Shown piece by piece: positions 1 through 8,287 of a stretch of 64,000 bases of DNA. A program made the position numbers and the translations under genes. Position 1 is the stretch's first letter; each line of letters starts with the position of its first letter. This DNA comes from an uncultured Lachnospiraceae bacterium (lineage in GTDB: Bacteria > Bacillota > Clostridia > Lachnospirales > Lachnospiraceae), in contig CADANF010000020.1 in the NCBI GenBank assembly GCA_902789175.1, forward strand, positions 1-64,000. Reading direction: 5' to 3'. The notes beneath the pieces are model-generated. The model was given only the letters and a program-made list of their open reading frames with translations, was not told the DNA's origin and searched no databases.

Positions 1-49
1 TATCCGGTCCTTGTTGGAAGTTCAAACTGCGGAGGAATAAGTGGAAAAA

Positions 50-89
50 CCTACATTTTTATATTCCATTTTTCCTACATTTTTATATT
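50..89. repeat. Two direct copies of a 16-bp motif at the window edge
   Basis: The 16-mer CCTACATTTTTATATT occurs at 50-65 and again at 74-89, and the minus strand reads TGTAAAAG just beyond the second copy. Short repeated motifs beside a TG...CA-type end resemble the termini of IS21-family insertion sequences, so the window edge may sit in the end of a mobile element. No transposase is visible because the window starts here. The resemblance is from memory only. Confidence 0.35.
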
Positions 90-94
90 GACTT

Positions 95-796
95 TTACAA
101 TTCTAAATATTTCTTTCTTCTAAAATAAAATGTATAATCCTTATTAGAATATTTTCTTTTATACTGTATCGTATTTTTATTTTTAGTATTTTCCACATGA
201 CAAGGCACTACCATTGTTATTAAAATCATACTTATTGTAAGTACAATACCTGATACATAATTATTCAGCTTAATTGATATACCAAGATTTAACTTTCTAT
301 TAAGAATTGAAGCGCTTAAACATATAAGAACAACGATTGTTTTAAAAGTGTCAACAACACTTTTTCCTCTTGTAATCTTTAATGTATATGTTATAAAAGT
401 TATAAATTCTATTCCTGCAATTACGGCAAGACTGTCCTTTAATGTACTTTTTGAATATGGGAACATCACATATAGAATTATAAATTCATATATCAATAAA
501 TTTCTTATAATAGTGTATTTCTTATACTTTGAAATATTTATGTTTTTAAAAAAACAATTAATAGTATTTATCTCATCATCGCTAATATTTCTGCTTATAA
601 GTTCACTTGCAATCATGTAGATTACAATTCCGATAACCAGAATCATTTCTGATTTTATCATTATTTTACTTAGCAGTAGTCGTGGAACAATCAAAATAAT
701 TGATAAAAGAAGCATACACATAGCAATATTTGAAAAACCGTAAATATGAAATTGCTTTCTAATTAATGTTACTCTAAAGTCTATTATTTCACGCAT
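95..796 (-). CDS. ABC transporter permease-like membrane protein
   Basis: A 233-residue protein with about six hydrophobic segments (roughly residues 23-44, 51-67, 95-110, 122-139, 152-168 and 178-197) and lysine-rich loops. It has no signal peptide and no ATPase motif. It starts 14 bases after the ATP-binding protein gene (811-1407) and almost certainly forms the membrane half of that transporter. The small ABC-2-like layout is common in bacteriocin immunity or export and in antimicrobial-peptide resistance. The substrate is not known from sequence; the bacteriocin-like peptide at 1415-1483 is the obvious candidate. The lysine-rich tail ends at 95, next to the repeats at 50-89. Confidence 0.7.
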   Translation of the reverse strand: MREIIDFRVTLIRKQFHIYGFSNIAMCMLLLSIILIVPRLLLSKIMIKSEMILVIGIVIYMIASELISRNISDDEINTINCFFKNINISKYKKYTIIRNLLIYEFIILYVMFPYSKSTLKDSLAVIAGIEFITFITYTLKITRGKSVVDTFKTIVVLICLSASILNRKLNLGISIKLNNYVSGIVLTISMILITMVVPCHVENTKNKNTIQYKRKYSNKDYTFYFRRKKYLEL

Positions 797-810
797 TTAT
801 ATTACCTTCT

Positions 811-1407
811 CTATGCCTGTGCTTCATACCTTTTATTAATTCCATCTTCAATCTCAATAATTTCATCACAAATATCAACAAGTGTATCTATCATATGTGA
901 AGATATTAAATATGTCGCCTCTCTTTTATCAATTATTTTTTTTAATTTTTCTATATACTTATAGTCGATACCATTAAAAGGTTCATCAAGTATTATAAAA
1001 TCCCCTTCTCCTGCAATCCATGGAATCAATGATATTCTTTTTTTTAATCCCATTGATAATTCCTCTAATGAAATATCAGCTTTATCTTCCATTTCAAGAA
1101 TTTCTAGTATTTCTTCTTTTTCAAATTTTGAATTTGAATATTTTAAATATATATCAATAAATTCACTTACCGTAATAAAATCATATAACCTTATCTCTGA
1201 AGGAATATATACTGGATTTACTTTTTCAACTTCATAATCATCCATAATATTTGGTTTTAAAATACCTGCTAAAATAGACATTAATGTTGTTTTCCCCGCA
1301 CCATTATGCCCAACTAATCCATATATTTTATTTTTTTCAAACTTTAGGTTTTTTACTTCTAATTTAAAACCAGAACTATATTCATGTGATATCTTATATA
1401 TTTCCAT
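811..1407 (-). CDS. ABC transporter ATP-binding protein
   Basis: A 198-residue nucleotide-binding subunit. Visible motifs are Walker A GHNGAGKT (33-40), signature LSMGLKKR (117-124), Walker B FIILDEP (137-143) and the H-loop histidine SSH (171). It is shorter than the usual 220-300 residues, with little beyond the H-loop. The start has GAGGG eight bases upstream, overlapping the end of the peptide gene at 1415-1483, so the two are likely translationally coupled. With the permease downstream it would make a bacteriocin-type ABC pump or immunity transporter. The ATPase assignment is secure; the substrate is inferred from context. Confidence 0.9.
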   Translation of the reverse strand: MEIYKISHEYSSGFKLEVKNLKFEKNKIYGLVGHNGAGKTTLMSILAGILKPNIMDDYEVEKVNPVYIPSEIRLYDFITVSEFIDIYLKYSNSKFEKEEILEILEMEDKADISLEELSMGLKKRISLIPWIAGEGDFIILDEPFNGIDYKYIEKLKKIIDKREATYLISSHMIDTLVDICDEIIEIEDGINKRYEAQA

Positions 1408-1414
1408 TTTTCCC

Positions 1415-1483
1415 TCATACCCACTTCACAGCCTTTGCTCCATATTTTACTGCCCACTTTGCTACTTTTGTTATAAATGCTAT
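1415..1483 (-). CDS. Leaderless-bacteriocin-like cationic micropeptide (intact or truncated)
   Basis: A frame of 22 codons plus TGA, ending just before the ABC ATPase start. AAAGGAG (1492-1498) lies eight bases before an ATA codon that would be the start. The peptide has five lysines, no acidic residue and two tryptophans, and contains KVAKWAVKYGAKAVKWV. Aligned without gaps from the start it matches the first 22 residues of lacticin Q (from memory) at about half the positions, including K-Y-G-x-K-A-V-x-W. The family usually runs to about 50 residues. Here TGA falls where the next conserved Trp would be, and read-through would give GKNGNI then TAA. It may be a short active peptide, a recently inactivated gene (ATG to ATA, TGG to TGA) or a remnant. 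An in-frame TAA upstream rules out a longer N-terminus. Confidence 0.5.
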   Translation of the reverse strand: MAFITKVAKWAVKYGAKAVKWV

Positions 1484-1573
1484 ATCAAGTTCTCCTTTAT
1501 AATTTAATTATTTACTGGCCTTTAACAAAGTGATATCATTTACCTAGGTGCTTTATTAAAGTTCCTACTATAT

Positions 1574-1609
1574 ACAGCTTCGGTAATGCCTTATCATTAC
1601 CGAAGCTGT
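1574..1609 (-). repeat. 15-bp perfect hairpin at the predicted 5' end of the peptide-ABC transcript
   Basis: ACAGCTTCGGTAATG pairs perfectly with CATTACCGAAGCTGT across a six-base loop. The predicted transcription start (about 1608) falls at its first bases. There is no U-run on the minus-strand side, so it is more likely a 5' mRNA-stabilising hairpin or regulatory element than a terminator for this transcript. Confidence 0.6.
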
Positions 1610-1614
1610 TTGTA

Positions 1615-1678
1615 ATTATACATACATTTTTTTAATACTCATAAATTATTGTATGAACATCATTTTTTTTGTATGAAC
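1615..1678 (-). promoter_or_regulatory. LytTR-type activated promoter for the peptide-ABC operon
   Basis: On the minus strand a consensus -10 TATAAT (1615-1620) follows a poor -35 (TATGAG, 1638-1643) at 17 bp. Just upstream, GTTCATACA occurs twice (1650-1658 and 1670-1678) with a 20-bp period. Tandem nine-base GTT-containing repeats one to two helical turns apart, beside a weak -35, are the known layout of AgrA/LytTR-activated promoters. The response regulator encoded at 1763-2527 is the natural candidate activator. Binding is inferred. Confidence 0.5.
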
Positions 1679-1737
1679 GGCATTTTTTGTGTCCACATTT
1701 AAATTCGTACCTTACTTTTTATATATTTTTCCATATA

Positions 1738-1764
1738 AAAAACGCATCCTTAAGATGCGTTTTT
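1738..1764 (-). terminator. Rho-independent terminator of the LytTR regulator gene
   Basis: AAAAACGCATC pairs with GATGCGTTTTT. On the minus strand the second arm ends in a U-run, and the stop codon of the regulator gene overlaps the hairpin. This separates the regulator transcript from the downstream peptide-ABC operon. Confidence 0.8.
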
Positions 1765-2527
1765 AAATATCCACTTTCAATTGATCAATTATATAGTTCT
1801 TATATTTTTCATATGCCTTGTTTTTATAAGCTTTTCCTACAGAGAGTCTTTCTTTAGATTCATTAAATATTACTTCATTATTTATTGAATCTACATTTAC
1901 CATATTGACTATAAAACTTCTATGAACTCTTACTAATGGTAATTCTTTTAATTTTCCCTCCCAATATTTTAAATTTCCAGCTACCATAAATTTCTTTTCT
2001 CTTGTTTTTACCAAAACATAATTTGCTTCGCCTTCAATATATAATAGATCATTAAATCTTATGTATGTGTTAAGATCATACTCATCAAACCATACAATTA
2101 TATTATTTTTTTTTTCAAATACTGCTAAATCAAAATAATGTTTTACAGCATTTTCTGTTATTGGCTTTTTTTCATAACCAAGAGTAACTGGCCCAAAGGA
2201 TTTCCAGACATAATCTTCATAACTGGTCACGAAAACAAGTCTCCATACCCTATGTTGTCTAGCTATTATTTTAGATAATTCAATTCCATCTAATTCATCA
2301 TTTCCTAGTGAAATATCTAAAAAAAGTAAATCTAATTCAGTATCATCATTTAATAATTCTTCACTTGATGAATACTCATATAACTGATATTGACACTTTT
2401 TTTCGTTCAGGATCTTTTTGCATTTTTCTTTTATATCATTAATCCAAATTTCTTCATCATCGAATATTCCTATCTTAAGTACACTTGCTAATATATCACT
2501 ATTAAACCAGTTATTATCCCCTGTCAT
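1763..2527 (-). CDS. Response regulator with receiver and LytTR DNA-binding domains
   Basis: A 254-residue AgrA/VirR-type regulator. The receiver domain starts near residue 17, with the acidic pair D23-D24, phosphoacceptor D71 (FLDISLG) and the switch K121-P122. The LytTR domain covers about 145-245 (YIEGEANYVLV ... VRVHRSFIVNM). The start is supported by GGGAAAG upstream and begins one base after the exonuclease stop. The extra 16 residues ahead of the receiver are unusual. No sensor kinase is adjacent, so the input is unknown. Tandem LytTR-like repeats in front of the peptide-ABC operon suggest that operon as a target. Confidence 0.9.
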   Translation of the reverse strand: MTGDNNWFNSDILASVLKIGIFDDEEIWINDIKEKCKKILNEKKCQYQLYEYSSSEELLNDDTELDLLFLDISLGNDELDGIELSKIIARQHRVWRLVFVTSYEDYVWKSFGPVTLGYEKKPITENAVKHYFDLAVFEKKNNIIVWFDEYDLNTYIRFNDLLYIEGEANYVLVKTREKKFMVAGNLKYWEGKLKELPLVRVHRSFIVNMVNVDSINNEVIFNESKERLSVGKAYKNKAYEKYKNYIIDQLKVDI

Positions 2528-2528
2528 T

Positions 2529-3506
2529 TTACTTTCCCTTCGCTTGATGTCTCTTTTCTCTCTTCTTCTTTCTTAAGTCTAGCTTTCTTTTTTTAATGGT
2601 TTCATAGCCTTTTTTGTCTGTGCGTGTAACTCTCTTCATAACAAAAACATTTGGATCACTTCCGCCTGTTTCTTTAAATTTAATTCTTCCAACCACATAT
2701 CCGTGGTAGAGACATTTTCCAACTGAAAGATCTGTATTAGGAGCTGATTGGAACCATACAAGTTTTCTTGAAACTCTTCTCTTGCACTTTGGACATACTA
2801 CACTTCTTACGTCCCTGTCCTCCATAGCCGCTATTTTACTGGTATATTCAGAAGATATATACTCTATCATACCATCATGGAAATCAATGATTTCCTCTTC
2901 TTTCTTCTTTGGATGGCGATATATATCAAATGAATATTTTTCACTGAAGTCACCTAAATTGGCTTCCTTCATTACACGCGCTGTGTATCTTGCATCATTT
3001 ATCGCTGCGTGAAATGGTTCAGTCTGATCCATCTTTAAGAACTCAACTGCTTTTTCAAGCTTACAGATATTTTTTTCCGGATCATATTTATCTGCATATA
3101 TCTGCTGAATATTATAATACTTAACTGGAAATTTTAACTTTTCCATATAGTAAAAATCCATATTGGACTGCAGATAATATAGATCTGACATTCCCCATGT
3201 ACAGAATGCATATTCTTCTTTTTTTTCACCTTCACACCAGTCTAAGAATTCTTTGCAGGCATCCTTAAATTGCTTTCCTTTGCTGAATAATTCCTTTTCA
3301 TCATAATTCAGCATATCCTTGATGGTATGATGCAGCTTGGTATAAACCTTTGGTTTTATCAAGGTACGGAATTCGCTGATGATATTATAATCCGCGTCCG
3401 TCTTTACTGCCCCAATCTCGATAATCTCAAATGGAAGCCTCGGATGTTCACCTGCTCTTCCGTAGGTGCTCTGGTTCCATTCAAGATCCATCACTATATA
3501 ATTCAT
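2529..3506 (-). CDS. DEDDh-family 3'-5' exonuclease (KapD-like)
   Basis: A 325-residue protein with an N-terminal RNase T / DNA polymerase III epsilon-type exonuclease fold. The metal ligands are visible in order: D7 and E9 (MDLEW), D108 (GMSDLYYL), H166 and D171 (HAAIND). The related Bacillus protein KapD was named as an inhibitor of the KinA sporulation pathway, but the biochemical role of this branch is unclear. The C-terminal third (from about 235) adds a CPKC pair and a very basic tail, suggesting nucleic-acid binding. It lies between mnmG and the LytTR regulator, where rsmG is found in many relatives; rsmG is not seen in this window. Confidence 0.8.
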   Translation of the reverse strand: MNYIVMDLEWNQSTYGRAGEHPRLPFEIIEIGAVKTDADYNIISEFRTLIKPKVYTKLHHTIKDMLNYDEKELFSKGKQFKDACKEFLDWCEGEKKEEYAFCTWGMSDLYYLQSNMDFYYMEKLKFPVKYYNIQQIYADKYDPEKNICKLEKAVEFLKMDQTEPFHAAINDARYTARVMKEANLGDFSEKYSFDIYRHPKKKEEEIIDFHDGMIEYISSEYTSKIAAMEDRDVRSVVCPKCKRRVSRKLVWFQSAPNTDLSVGKCLYHGYVVGRIKFKETGGSDPNVFVMKRVTRTDKKGYETIKKRKLDLRKKKREKRHQAKGK

Positions 3507-3524
3507 TTTTGTCTTCCTTTCGTA

Positions 3525-5402
3525 TCAGGCTTTTAGATAAATCATAAGCATAGTAACATCTGCCGGCGAAACACCTGATATTCTTGAAGCCTGACCTATC
3601 GAATCCGGCCTTACTGCTTCAAGCTTTTGTCTTGCTTCTTTTCTCAGATTTTTAACCTTACTATAATCTATATCTTCAGGTATCTTCTTTCCTTCCATCT
3701 TGAGGAAATGTGCCACCTGATCTCTTTCTCTTTGGATATATCCTTCGTATTTTATTGATATATTTATCTGTTCAGCAATTTCTCTTGTAATTCCTTCAGT
3801 TGGTCTGTCATGATCGATCTCTTTTACCTTACCATAATCAAATTCAGGTCTCTTAATGATATCTGCCATAGTAACGCCTGTTCTAAGAGGTGTACTTTCA
3901 TTGGCAGTAAGAAACGCCTGTACTTCTTTAGAAGCACCAACCTTAGTTTCTTTAAGTCTCTCAATTTCAGAATTTATTATATCACGTTTGTTATTAAACT
4001 TCTCATATCTTTCATCACTGATAAGACCGATCTCATGTCCAATATCAGTAAGTCTAAGATCAGCATTATCCTGCCTTAACAGAAGTCTATACTCAGCACG
4101 GCTTGTCATCATTCTATATGGCTCTTTTGTTTCCTTTGTTACAAGGTCATCAATAAGAACACCTATATATCCATCTGAACGTTTTAATACTACAGGTTCC
4201 TTACCCTGAAGAAGTCTTGCAGCATTTATACCTGCCATAAGCCCCTGGGCTCCAGCTTCTTCATAACCTGAACTACCATTGATCTGTCCGGCTGAAAATA
4301 GGCCGGGAACCGCCTTAAACTCTAATGAATGCTTTAAATCTGTTGCTGAGATACAATCATATTCTATAGCATAGCCATTTCTTACTATCCTTGCATTTTC
4401 AAGTCCCGGAACTGAATGAACCATGGCAAACTGAACATCCTCCGGCATAGATGAAGACATTCCATCAAGATACATTTCCTCTGTATTTTCACCTTCTGGT
4501 TCGATAAAAAGCTGATGTCTGTCCTTATCCGGAAACTTCATTATCTTATCTTCAATTGAAGGACAGTATCTTGGTCCAACACCGTGGATTGCTCCAGAGT
4601 AAAGAGGAGATCTGTCAATGTTAGATTTTATTATCTCATGAGTCTCATTATTTGTATATGTAAGCCAGCATGAAATCTGTTCTCTCTTAATATCTTCTTC
4701 TGTATTTTCAAATGAAAAAGGCTGTATCCTGTCATCACCTTTTTGCTCTACTGTCTTTGAAAAATCAATAGTCATCCTGTCAATTCTAGGAGGGGTACCT
4801 GTCTTAAATCTTCTGATAGGAATACCCTTCTCTGCCATTGAATCAGAAAGATGATTTGCTGCCATAAGTCCATTTGGACCGGTATAGCTTACTACATCTC
4901 CATAGATACATCTTGCTTTAAGATAAACACCTGTACAAAGTACAACTGCATTTGCGTGATAAACAGCACCTGAAAAAGTGATAACTCCTGCAGCATGTCC
5001 ATTTTCATCTATTATAAGTTCAGTAACTTCCTGCTGACGCATGGTAAGATTTAACTCATGCTGCATAGTAAGCTTCATCTGCTTTGTATATTCTACTTTA
5101 TCTGCCTGTGCACGAAGAGAATGAACAGCAGGGCCCTTTGATACATTTAACATCTTAGACTGAATATAAGTCTTATCGATATTTTTTCCCATTTCACCAC
5201 CAAGAGCATCTATCTCTCTAACCAGATGACCCTTGGAACTTCCACCAATATTAGGATTACATGGCATTAATGCTACACTATCCATACTGACTGTAAAGCA
5301 TATTGTCTTAAATCCCATTCTCGCAGCAGCAAGTGCAGCTTCACAACCTGCATGTCCTGCACCTACAACGACTATATCATATGTTTCCTCTACTTTTGCC
5401 AT
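3525..5402 (-). CDS. mnmG: tRNA uridine 5-carboxymethylaminomethyl modification enzyme MnmG
   Basis: FAD-dependent partner of MnmE; together they place (carboxymethyl)aminomethyl groups on U34 of tRNAs reading split codon boxes. The 625-residue length fits the family. The N-terminal dinucleotide fold [17 protein letters not shown] is followed by the family hallmark [17 protein letters not shown]. Also present are the [14 protein letters not shown] FAD region (here [10 protein letters not shown]) and [20 protein letters not shown]. The gene lies 14 bp after mnmE in the same direction, the usual mnmE-mnmG pair. The start has a GAGGAAAA site. Confidence 0.97.
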   Translation of the reverse strand: MAKVEETYDIVVVGAGHAGCEAALAAARMGFKTICFTVSMDSVALMPCNPNIGGSSKGHLVREIDALGGEMGKNIDKTYIQSKMLNVSKGPAVHSLRAQADKVEYTKQMKLTMQHELNLTMRQQEVTELIIDENGHAAGVITFSGAVYHANAVVLCTGVYLKARCIYGDVVSYTGPNGLMAANHLSDSMAEKGIPIRRFKTGTPPRIDRMTIDFSKTVEQKGDDRIQPFSFENTEEDIKREQISCWLTYTNNETHEIIKSNIDRSPLYSGAIHGVGPRYCPSIEDKIMKFPDKDRHQLFIEPEGENTEEMYLDGMSSSMPEDVQFAMVHSVPGLENARIVRNGYAIEYDCISATDLKHSLEFKAVPGLFSAGQINGSSGYEEAGAQGLMAGINAARLLQGKEPVVLKRSDGYIGVLIDDLVTKETKEPYRMMTSRAEYRLLLRQDNADLRLTDIGHEIGLISDERYEKFNNKRDIINSEIERLKETKVGASKEVQAFLTANESTPLRTGVTMADIIKRPEFDYGKVKEIDHDRPTEGITREIAEQINISIKYEGYIQRERDQVAHFLKMEGKKIPEDIDYSKVKNLRKEARQKLEAVRPDSIGQASRISGVSPADVTMLMIYLKA

Positions 5403-5416
5403 TTTATTTTCCTCTT

Positions 5417-6820
5417 TTATTTTCCCATGCAGAAAGATTCAAAGATTTTATCTGCAAGATCATCTTCTAATGTTACACCAATAATAAGTCCAAGGCTTTC
5501 GTAGGCAGCCATAAGATCCGTAGTAAAGAAATCCTCACTCATCGAAAGTGCGATACTTTCCTTTACCTTAAGGAGACTGTTTTTTGCATCATACAAAGCC
5601 TGTCTATGTCTCTTACTTGTTATATATATTTCACTATTATAATCAATATCTCCGGAGAAGAACATATCTCTTATAAGATGAGATAATTCATCTTTTCCTG
5701 TTCCTTCCTTTGCTGATATCTCTAATATTTTATTATCCTCTTTAAATGAGATAAGGGATCTTAATTCTTCCTTATCCATTACTGAATCCAGATCTGTTTT
5801 GTTGATAAGAGTTATGACATTTTTATCATTTTCTTTTATTTTTTTAATTATCTCTCTGTCATTATCATTAAGAGGCACTGCTCCATCAACTATAAAAAGA
5901 ATAAGGTCTGCAGATTCAATATTTTCTTTTGCTTTATCAACACCTATCTTTTCTACAATATCATCAGTATTTCTGATACCCGCAGTATCAATAAGTCTAA
6001 GCGTCACTCCATTTAGATTTGCATATTCCTCAAGAGTATCTCTTGTTGTTCCTTCTATATTAGTTACTATCGCTCTCTCTTCACCTAAAAGCATATTAAG
6101 TACAGAAGACTTACCTGCATTAGGTCTTCCTATGATAGCTGTACTTATACCTTCTTTTATAAGTCGTCCGTCTTCCGAAGTACTTAGAAGATTTTCAATT
6201 TCTGATAAAGTTCCATCTAACTCTTTATCTAATCTTTCAGGAAATCCATCAAGACTGTAATTTTCCGGATCATCAAGAGCTGATTCTATATAAGCTGTAT
6301 TATAGATTATCTTTTCTCTGATTTCTTCAATCTTTTCTTTAAGACCACCTCTTAACTGACTAAGAGATGATTTAAGAGCCATATCATTTTCTGCATTGAT
6401 GATATCCATAACAGCTTCTGCTTCAGTCATGTCAATTCTTCCACCCAGGTATGCTCTCTTGGTGAATTCTCCCGGTTCTGCAGCTCTTACACCTGATCTT
6501 ATAAGAAGATCAACAACCTTTCCTAAAAGAAATGGTCCCCCGTGACAATCAAATTCCACTGTATCTTCAGTTGTATATGAATGTGGCCCCTTCATAACAA
6601 GAGCTACTGTTTCATCAATTATTTCTTTTTTCCCGTCAGCTGATACATCAACTATATTTCCAAATGCCGCTGTATATGTTGGCATTTCAGAAATTTTCTT
6701 TTTTCCCTCAAATACCTGATCACATATTTTGATTGCATCTTTTCCACTAACTCTTACTATACCGATACCTGTTCTTCCCAGGCCTGTAGCAACTGCGCAG
6801 ATTGTATCACGTGAATCCAT
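5417..6820 (-). CDS. mnmE: tRNA modification GTPase MnmE
   Basis: GTPase of the MnmE-MnmG U34 modification complex. I take the ATG at 6820 as start because GGAG lies six bases upstream of it; two in-frame ATGs further up (to 6838) have no such site. The N-terminal formyl-THF-binding domain comes first, then the inserted G domain with G1 GRPNAGKS (about 231-238), GTTRD, DTAG and NKTD. The C-terminus is the required CMGK, whose cysteine is part of the conserved C-x-G-K motif. Order and direction with mnmG are canonical, but the pair is separated from jag by about 12.7 kb, unlike in most relatives. Confidence 0.97.
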   Translation of the reverse strand: MDSRDTICAVATGLGRTGIGIVRVSGKDAIKICDQVFEGKKKISEMPTYTAAFGNIVDVSADGKKEIIDETVALVMKGPHSYTTEDTVEFDCHGGPFLLGKVVDLLIRSGVRAAEPGEFTKRAYLGGRIDMTEAEAVMDIINAENDMALKSSLSQLRGGLKEKIEEIREKIIYNTAYIESALDDPENYSLDGFPERLDKELDGTLSEIENLLSTSEDGRLIKEGISTAIIGRPNAGKSSVLNMLLGEERAIVTNIEGTTRDTLEEYANLNGVTLRLIDTAGIRNTDDIVEKIGVDKAKENIESADLILFIVDGAVPLNDNDREIIKKIKENDKNVITLINKTDLDSVMDKEELRSLISFKEDNKILEISAKEGTGKDELSHLIRDMFFSGDIDYNSEIYITSKRHRQALYDAKNSLLKVKESIALSMSEDFFTTDLMAAYESLGLIIGVTLEDDLADKIFESFCMGK

Positions 6821-6902
6821 TTTTATCTCCATTAACATATTATTTAACCCTAAAGATCAGGGTTTATTCTTCGCTTAGGTAATTTTATTCTACATAAAAA
6901 AT

Positions 6903-6963
6903 CTCCGGTAAAAAAGGGTATAATAGTAATTATCTTACTTTTAAACCTCCTCTTTCACCGGAG
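6903..6963 (-). terminator. Possible long-loop terminator after the glutamine-repeat gene
   Basis: CTCCGGT (minus strand, from 6963) can pair with ACCGGAG about 47 bases later, followed by ATTTTTTATG. The U-run fits a terminator, but the very long loop makes this tentative. Confidence 0.35.
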
Positions 6964-6978
6964 CATATTATTCATAAA

Positions 6979-7749
6979 TTAATTAAGTTCGCCTTTGATA
7001 GCTTTAACTACAGGCTTAATGCAAAGTAATATTACTGCAATAAGTGCAAACCACCAGCAGAAACCAAATTTCATTCCAAGCATTTTCATTTCATCTTTTG
7101 TTTCCTTTGAATATGCAAATGTTCCAAGAATGAATGTTACAACTGCTAAAGCTGGAACATAGAATTCTCCAAATGGTAAACTCTTGATCATATTATTAAA
7201 CGCTGGTACAACTTCATATTCTAATACAATTACTGCTAAAGCTGAAATAATGAAAAGAATTGCCCAAAGTTTAAGAATTCCTCCCTCTTTTACAAGTAAA
7301 CCAGCACTTAATGTTGCTCCAGATTCAGAAACACCAAACCATCCTGGTAAAACAGCTGAAAAGAATAATATAAACGCAGCTATCACTCTATAATTGATTG
7401 TCTTAATCTTATCAAAATTAAAACTTATCTCAACCTTTGGTCTTGCCTGTCTCATCTGTGGCTGCTGATATCCATAGCCCTGCTGCTGAAACTGCTGCTG
7501 TGGCTGACCATAAGCCTGCTGAAACTGCTGCTGCTGTGGCTGGCCGTAACCCTGCTGAAATTGCTGCTGCTGTGGCTGACCGTAACCCTGCTGCTGAAAC
7601 TGCTGCTGCTGTGGCTGACCGTAACCCTGCTGCTGAAACTGCTGCTGCTGTGGCTGGCTGTAACCCTGCTGCTGAAACTGCTGCTGCTGTGGCTGGCCGT
7701 AACCCTGCTGCTGTGGCTGACCATAATTCTGTTGTGTATTATTTTCCAT
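6979..7749 (-). CDS. Membrane protein with N-terminal glutamine/tyrosine repeats
   Basis: A protein of 256 residues when started at the ATG at 7749, which has GGGAGGAAG upstream; longer frames lack a site. Residues 8-98 are six near-identical GYGQPQQQQFQQQ-type units plus partial ones. About 155 residues with three to four hydrophobic segments follow. This layout, a Q/P/G/Y-rich cytoplasmic tail on a small membrane domain, is seen in many uncharacterised Firmicute proteins. The function is unknown. The repeats are coded by 36-39 bp near-perfect tandem DNA repeats, so the tail length probably varies between strains. It stands alone between mnmE and tRNA-Lys with its own promoter. Confidence 0.75.
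   Translation of the reverse strand: MENNTQQNYGQPQQQGYGQPQQQQFQQQGYSQPQQQQFQQQGYGQPQQQQFQQQGYGQPQQQQFQQGYGQPQQQQFQQAYGQPQQQFQQQGYGYQQPQMRQARPKVEISFNFDKIKTINYRVIAAFILFFSAVLPGWFGVSESGATLSAGLLVKEGGILKLWAILFIISALAVIVLEYEVVPAFNNMIKSLPFGEFYVPALAVVTFILGTFAYSKETKDEMKMLGMKFGFCWWFALIAVILLCIKPVVKAIKGELN
7480..7704. repeat. Six 36-39 bp coding tandem repeats
   Basis: Six units coding 12-13 residues (consensus GYGQPQQQQFQQQ) with only a few substitutions between copies. Polyglutamine is coded mostly by CAG, giving CTG/CAG-rich DNA in an AT-rich genome. Such runs favour slippage. Confidence 0.9.
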
Positions 7750-7778
7750 TCTACTTCCTCCCATAGGTAAAAATACAA

Positions 7779-7805
7779 ATGTCATACCTACCTTAGATAT
7801 GACAT
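7779..7805. repeat. Inverted repeat at the predicted 5' end of the glutamine-repeat gene
   Basis: ATGTCATA and TATGACAT are separated by 11 bases and lie just after the predicted start of transcription (about 7810, minus strand). It could be an operator or a 5' hairpin. Confidence 0.45.
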
Positions 7806-7816
7806 TATCCTTTACT

Positions 7817-7845
7817 AAAATATCATATTTATATATAGGTGTCAA
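7817..7845 (-). promoter_or_regulatory. Promoter of the glutamine-repeat membrane protein
   Basis: On the minus strand, TTGACA (7840-7845), a 17-bp spacer and TATTTT (7817-7822), about 68 bases before the start codon. Confidence 0.65.
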
Positions 7846-7965
7846 AAAGTACATTTATATTAATGCCTTATTTATATATTTTTAATCTATATCGGAAAGT
7901 TAAAGAAAAATGCAACAAAAAAAGGCCAAAAACCTTGATTAACAAAGTCCTCAGCCCTCCTGCAG

Positions 7966-8038
7966 TGGGCCGCCGGGGGCTCGAACCCCGCACACCCTGA
8001 TTAAGAGTCAGGTGCTCTACCAAATGAGCTAGCGGCCC
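7966..8038 (-). tRNA. tRNA-Lys (anticodon CTT)
   Basis: Cloverleaf on the minus strand: the acceptor stem GGGCCGC/GCGGCCC pairs fully and the discriminator is A. The D-arm is TAGCTCATTTGGTAGAGCA, the anticodon loop CTCTTAA gives CTT, and the T-arm contains GGTTCGAGCC. CCA is not encoded. Confidence 0.95.
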
Positions 8039-8114
8039 AGAAAACAAATAGTTTTCTGTAAAAACTTATTTATTTTGTTCTTTTGTTTCGTGCCCTTCGT
8101 CAGAGCACTTTTGT

Positions 8115-8143
8115 ATAATATCACTGTGTACCTATTAATGCAA
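8115..8143 (-). promoter_or_regulatory. tRNA-Lys promoter
   Basis: On the minus strand, TTGCAT (8138-8143), 17 bp, TATTAT (8115-8120). Transcription would begin about 70 bases before the tRNA. Confidence 0.7.
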
Positions 8144-8242
8144 CTATTTTTTTAAACTTTTTTTCACTTTGGTTAAATTACCATAGATTTCTATAATTTT
8201 ATACTGAAAACTATACATTTTGCACATAGTTTTTGATATAAA

Positions 8243-8283
8243 ACAACCGCTTGCACCCCTTATAAATAGGCACAAGCGGTTGT
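8243..8283 (-). terminator. Terminator of trmB
   Basis: An 11-bp stem, ACAACCGCTTG with CAAGCGGTTGT, five bases after the trmB stop and followed on the minus strand by TTTATAT. The loop of 19 bases is longer than usual. Confidence 0.7.
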
Positions 8284-8287
8284 TTAT

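Noticed and set aside
1669..1857. Open plus-strand frame over the LytTR operator and terminator
   Set aside because: No ribosome site, low-complexity product, overlaps the end of a real gene.
2529..3506. Exonuclease as evidence that the organism sporulates
   Set aside because: KapD-like proteins occur in non-sporulating Clostridia, and no sporulation gene is in the window.
7480..7704. Regular repeats as a possible CRISPR array
   Set aside because: Units are contiguous with no unique spacers and are in frame with a protein.
7452..7778. Several long open frames on both strands across the Q-repeat gene
   Set aside because: Repetitive CTG/CAG DNA keeps all frames open; only the minus-strand frame with a GGGAGGAAG site and a membrane domain is credible.
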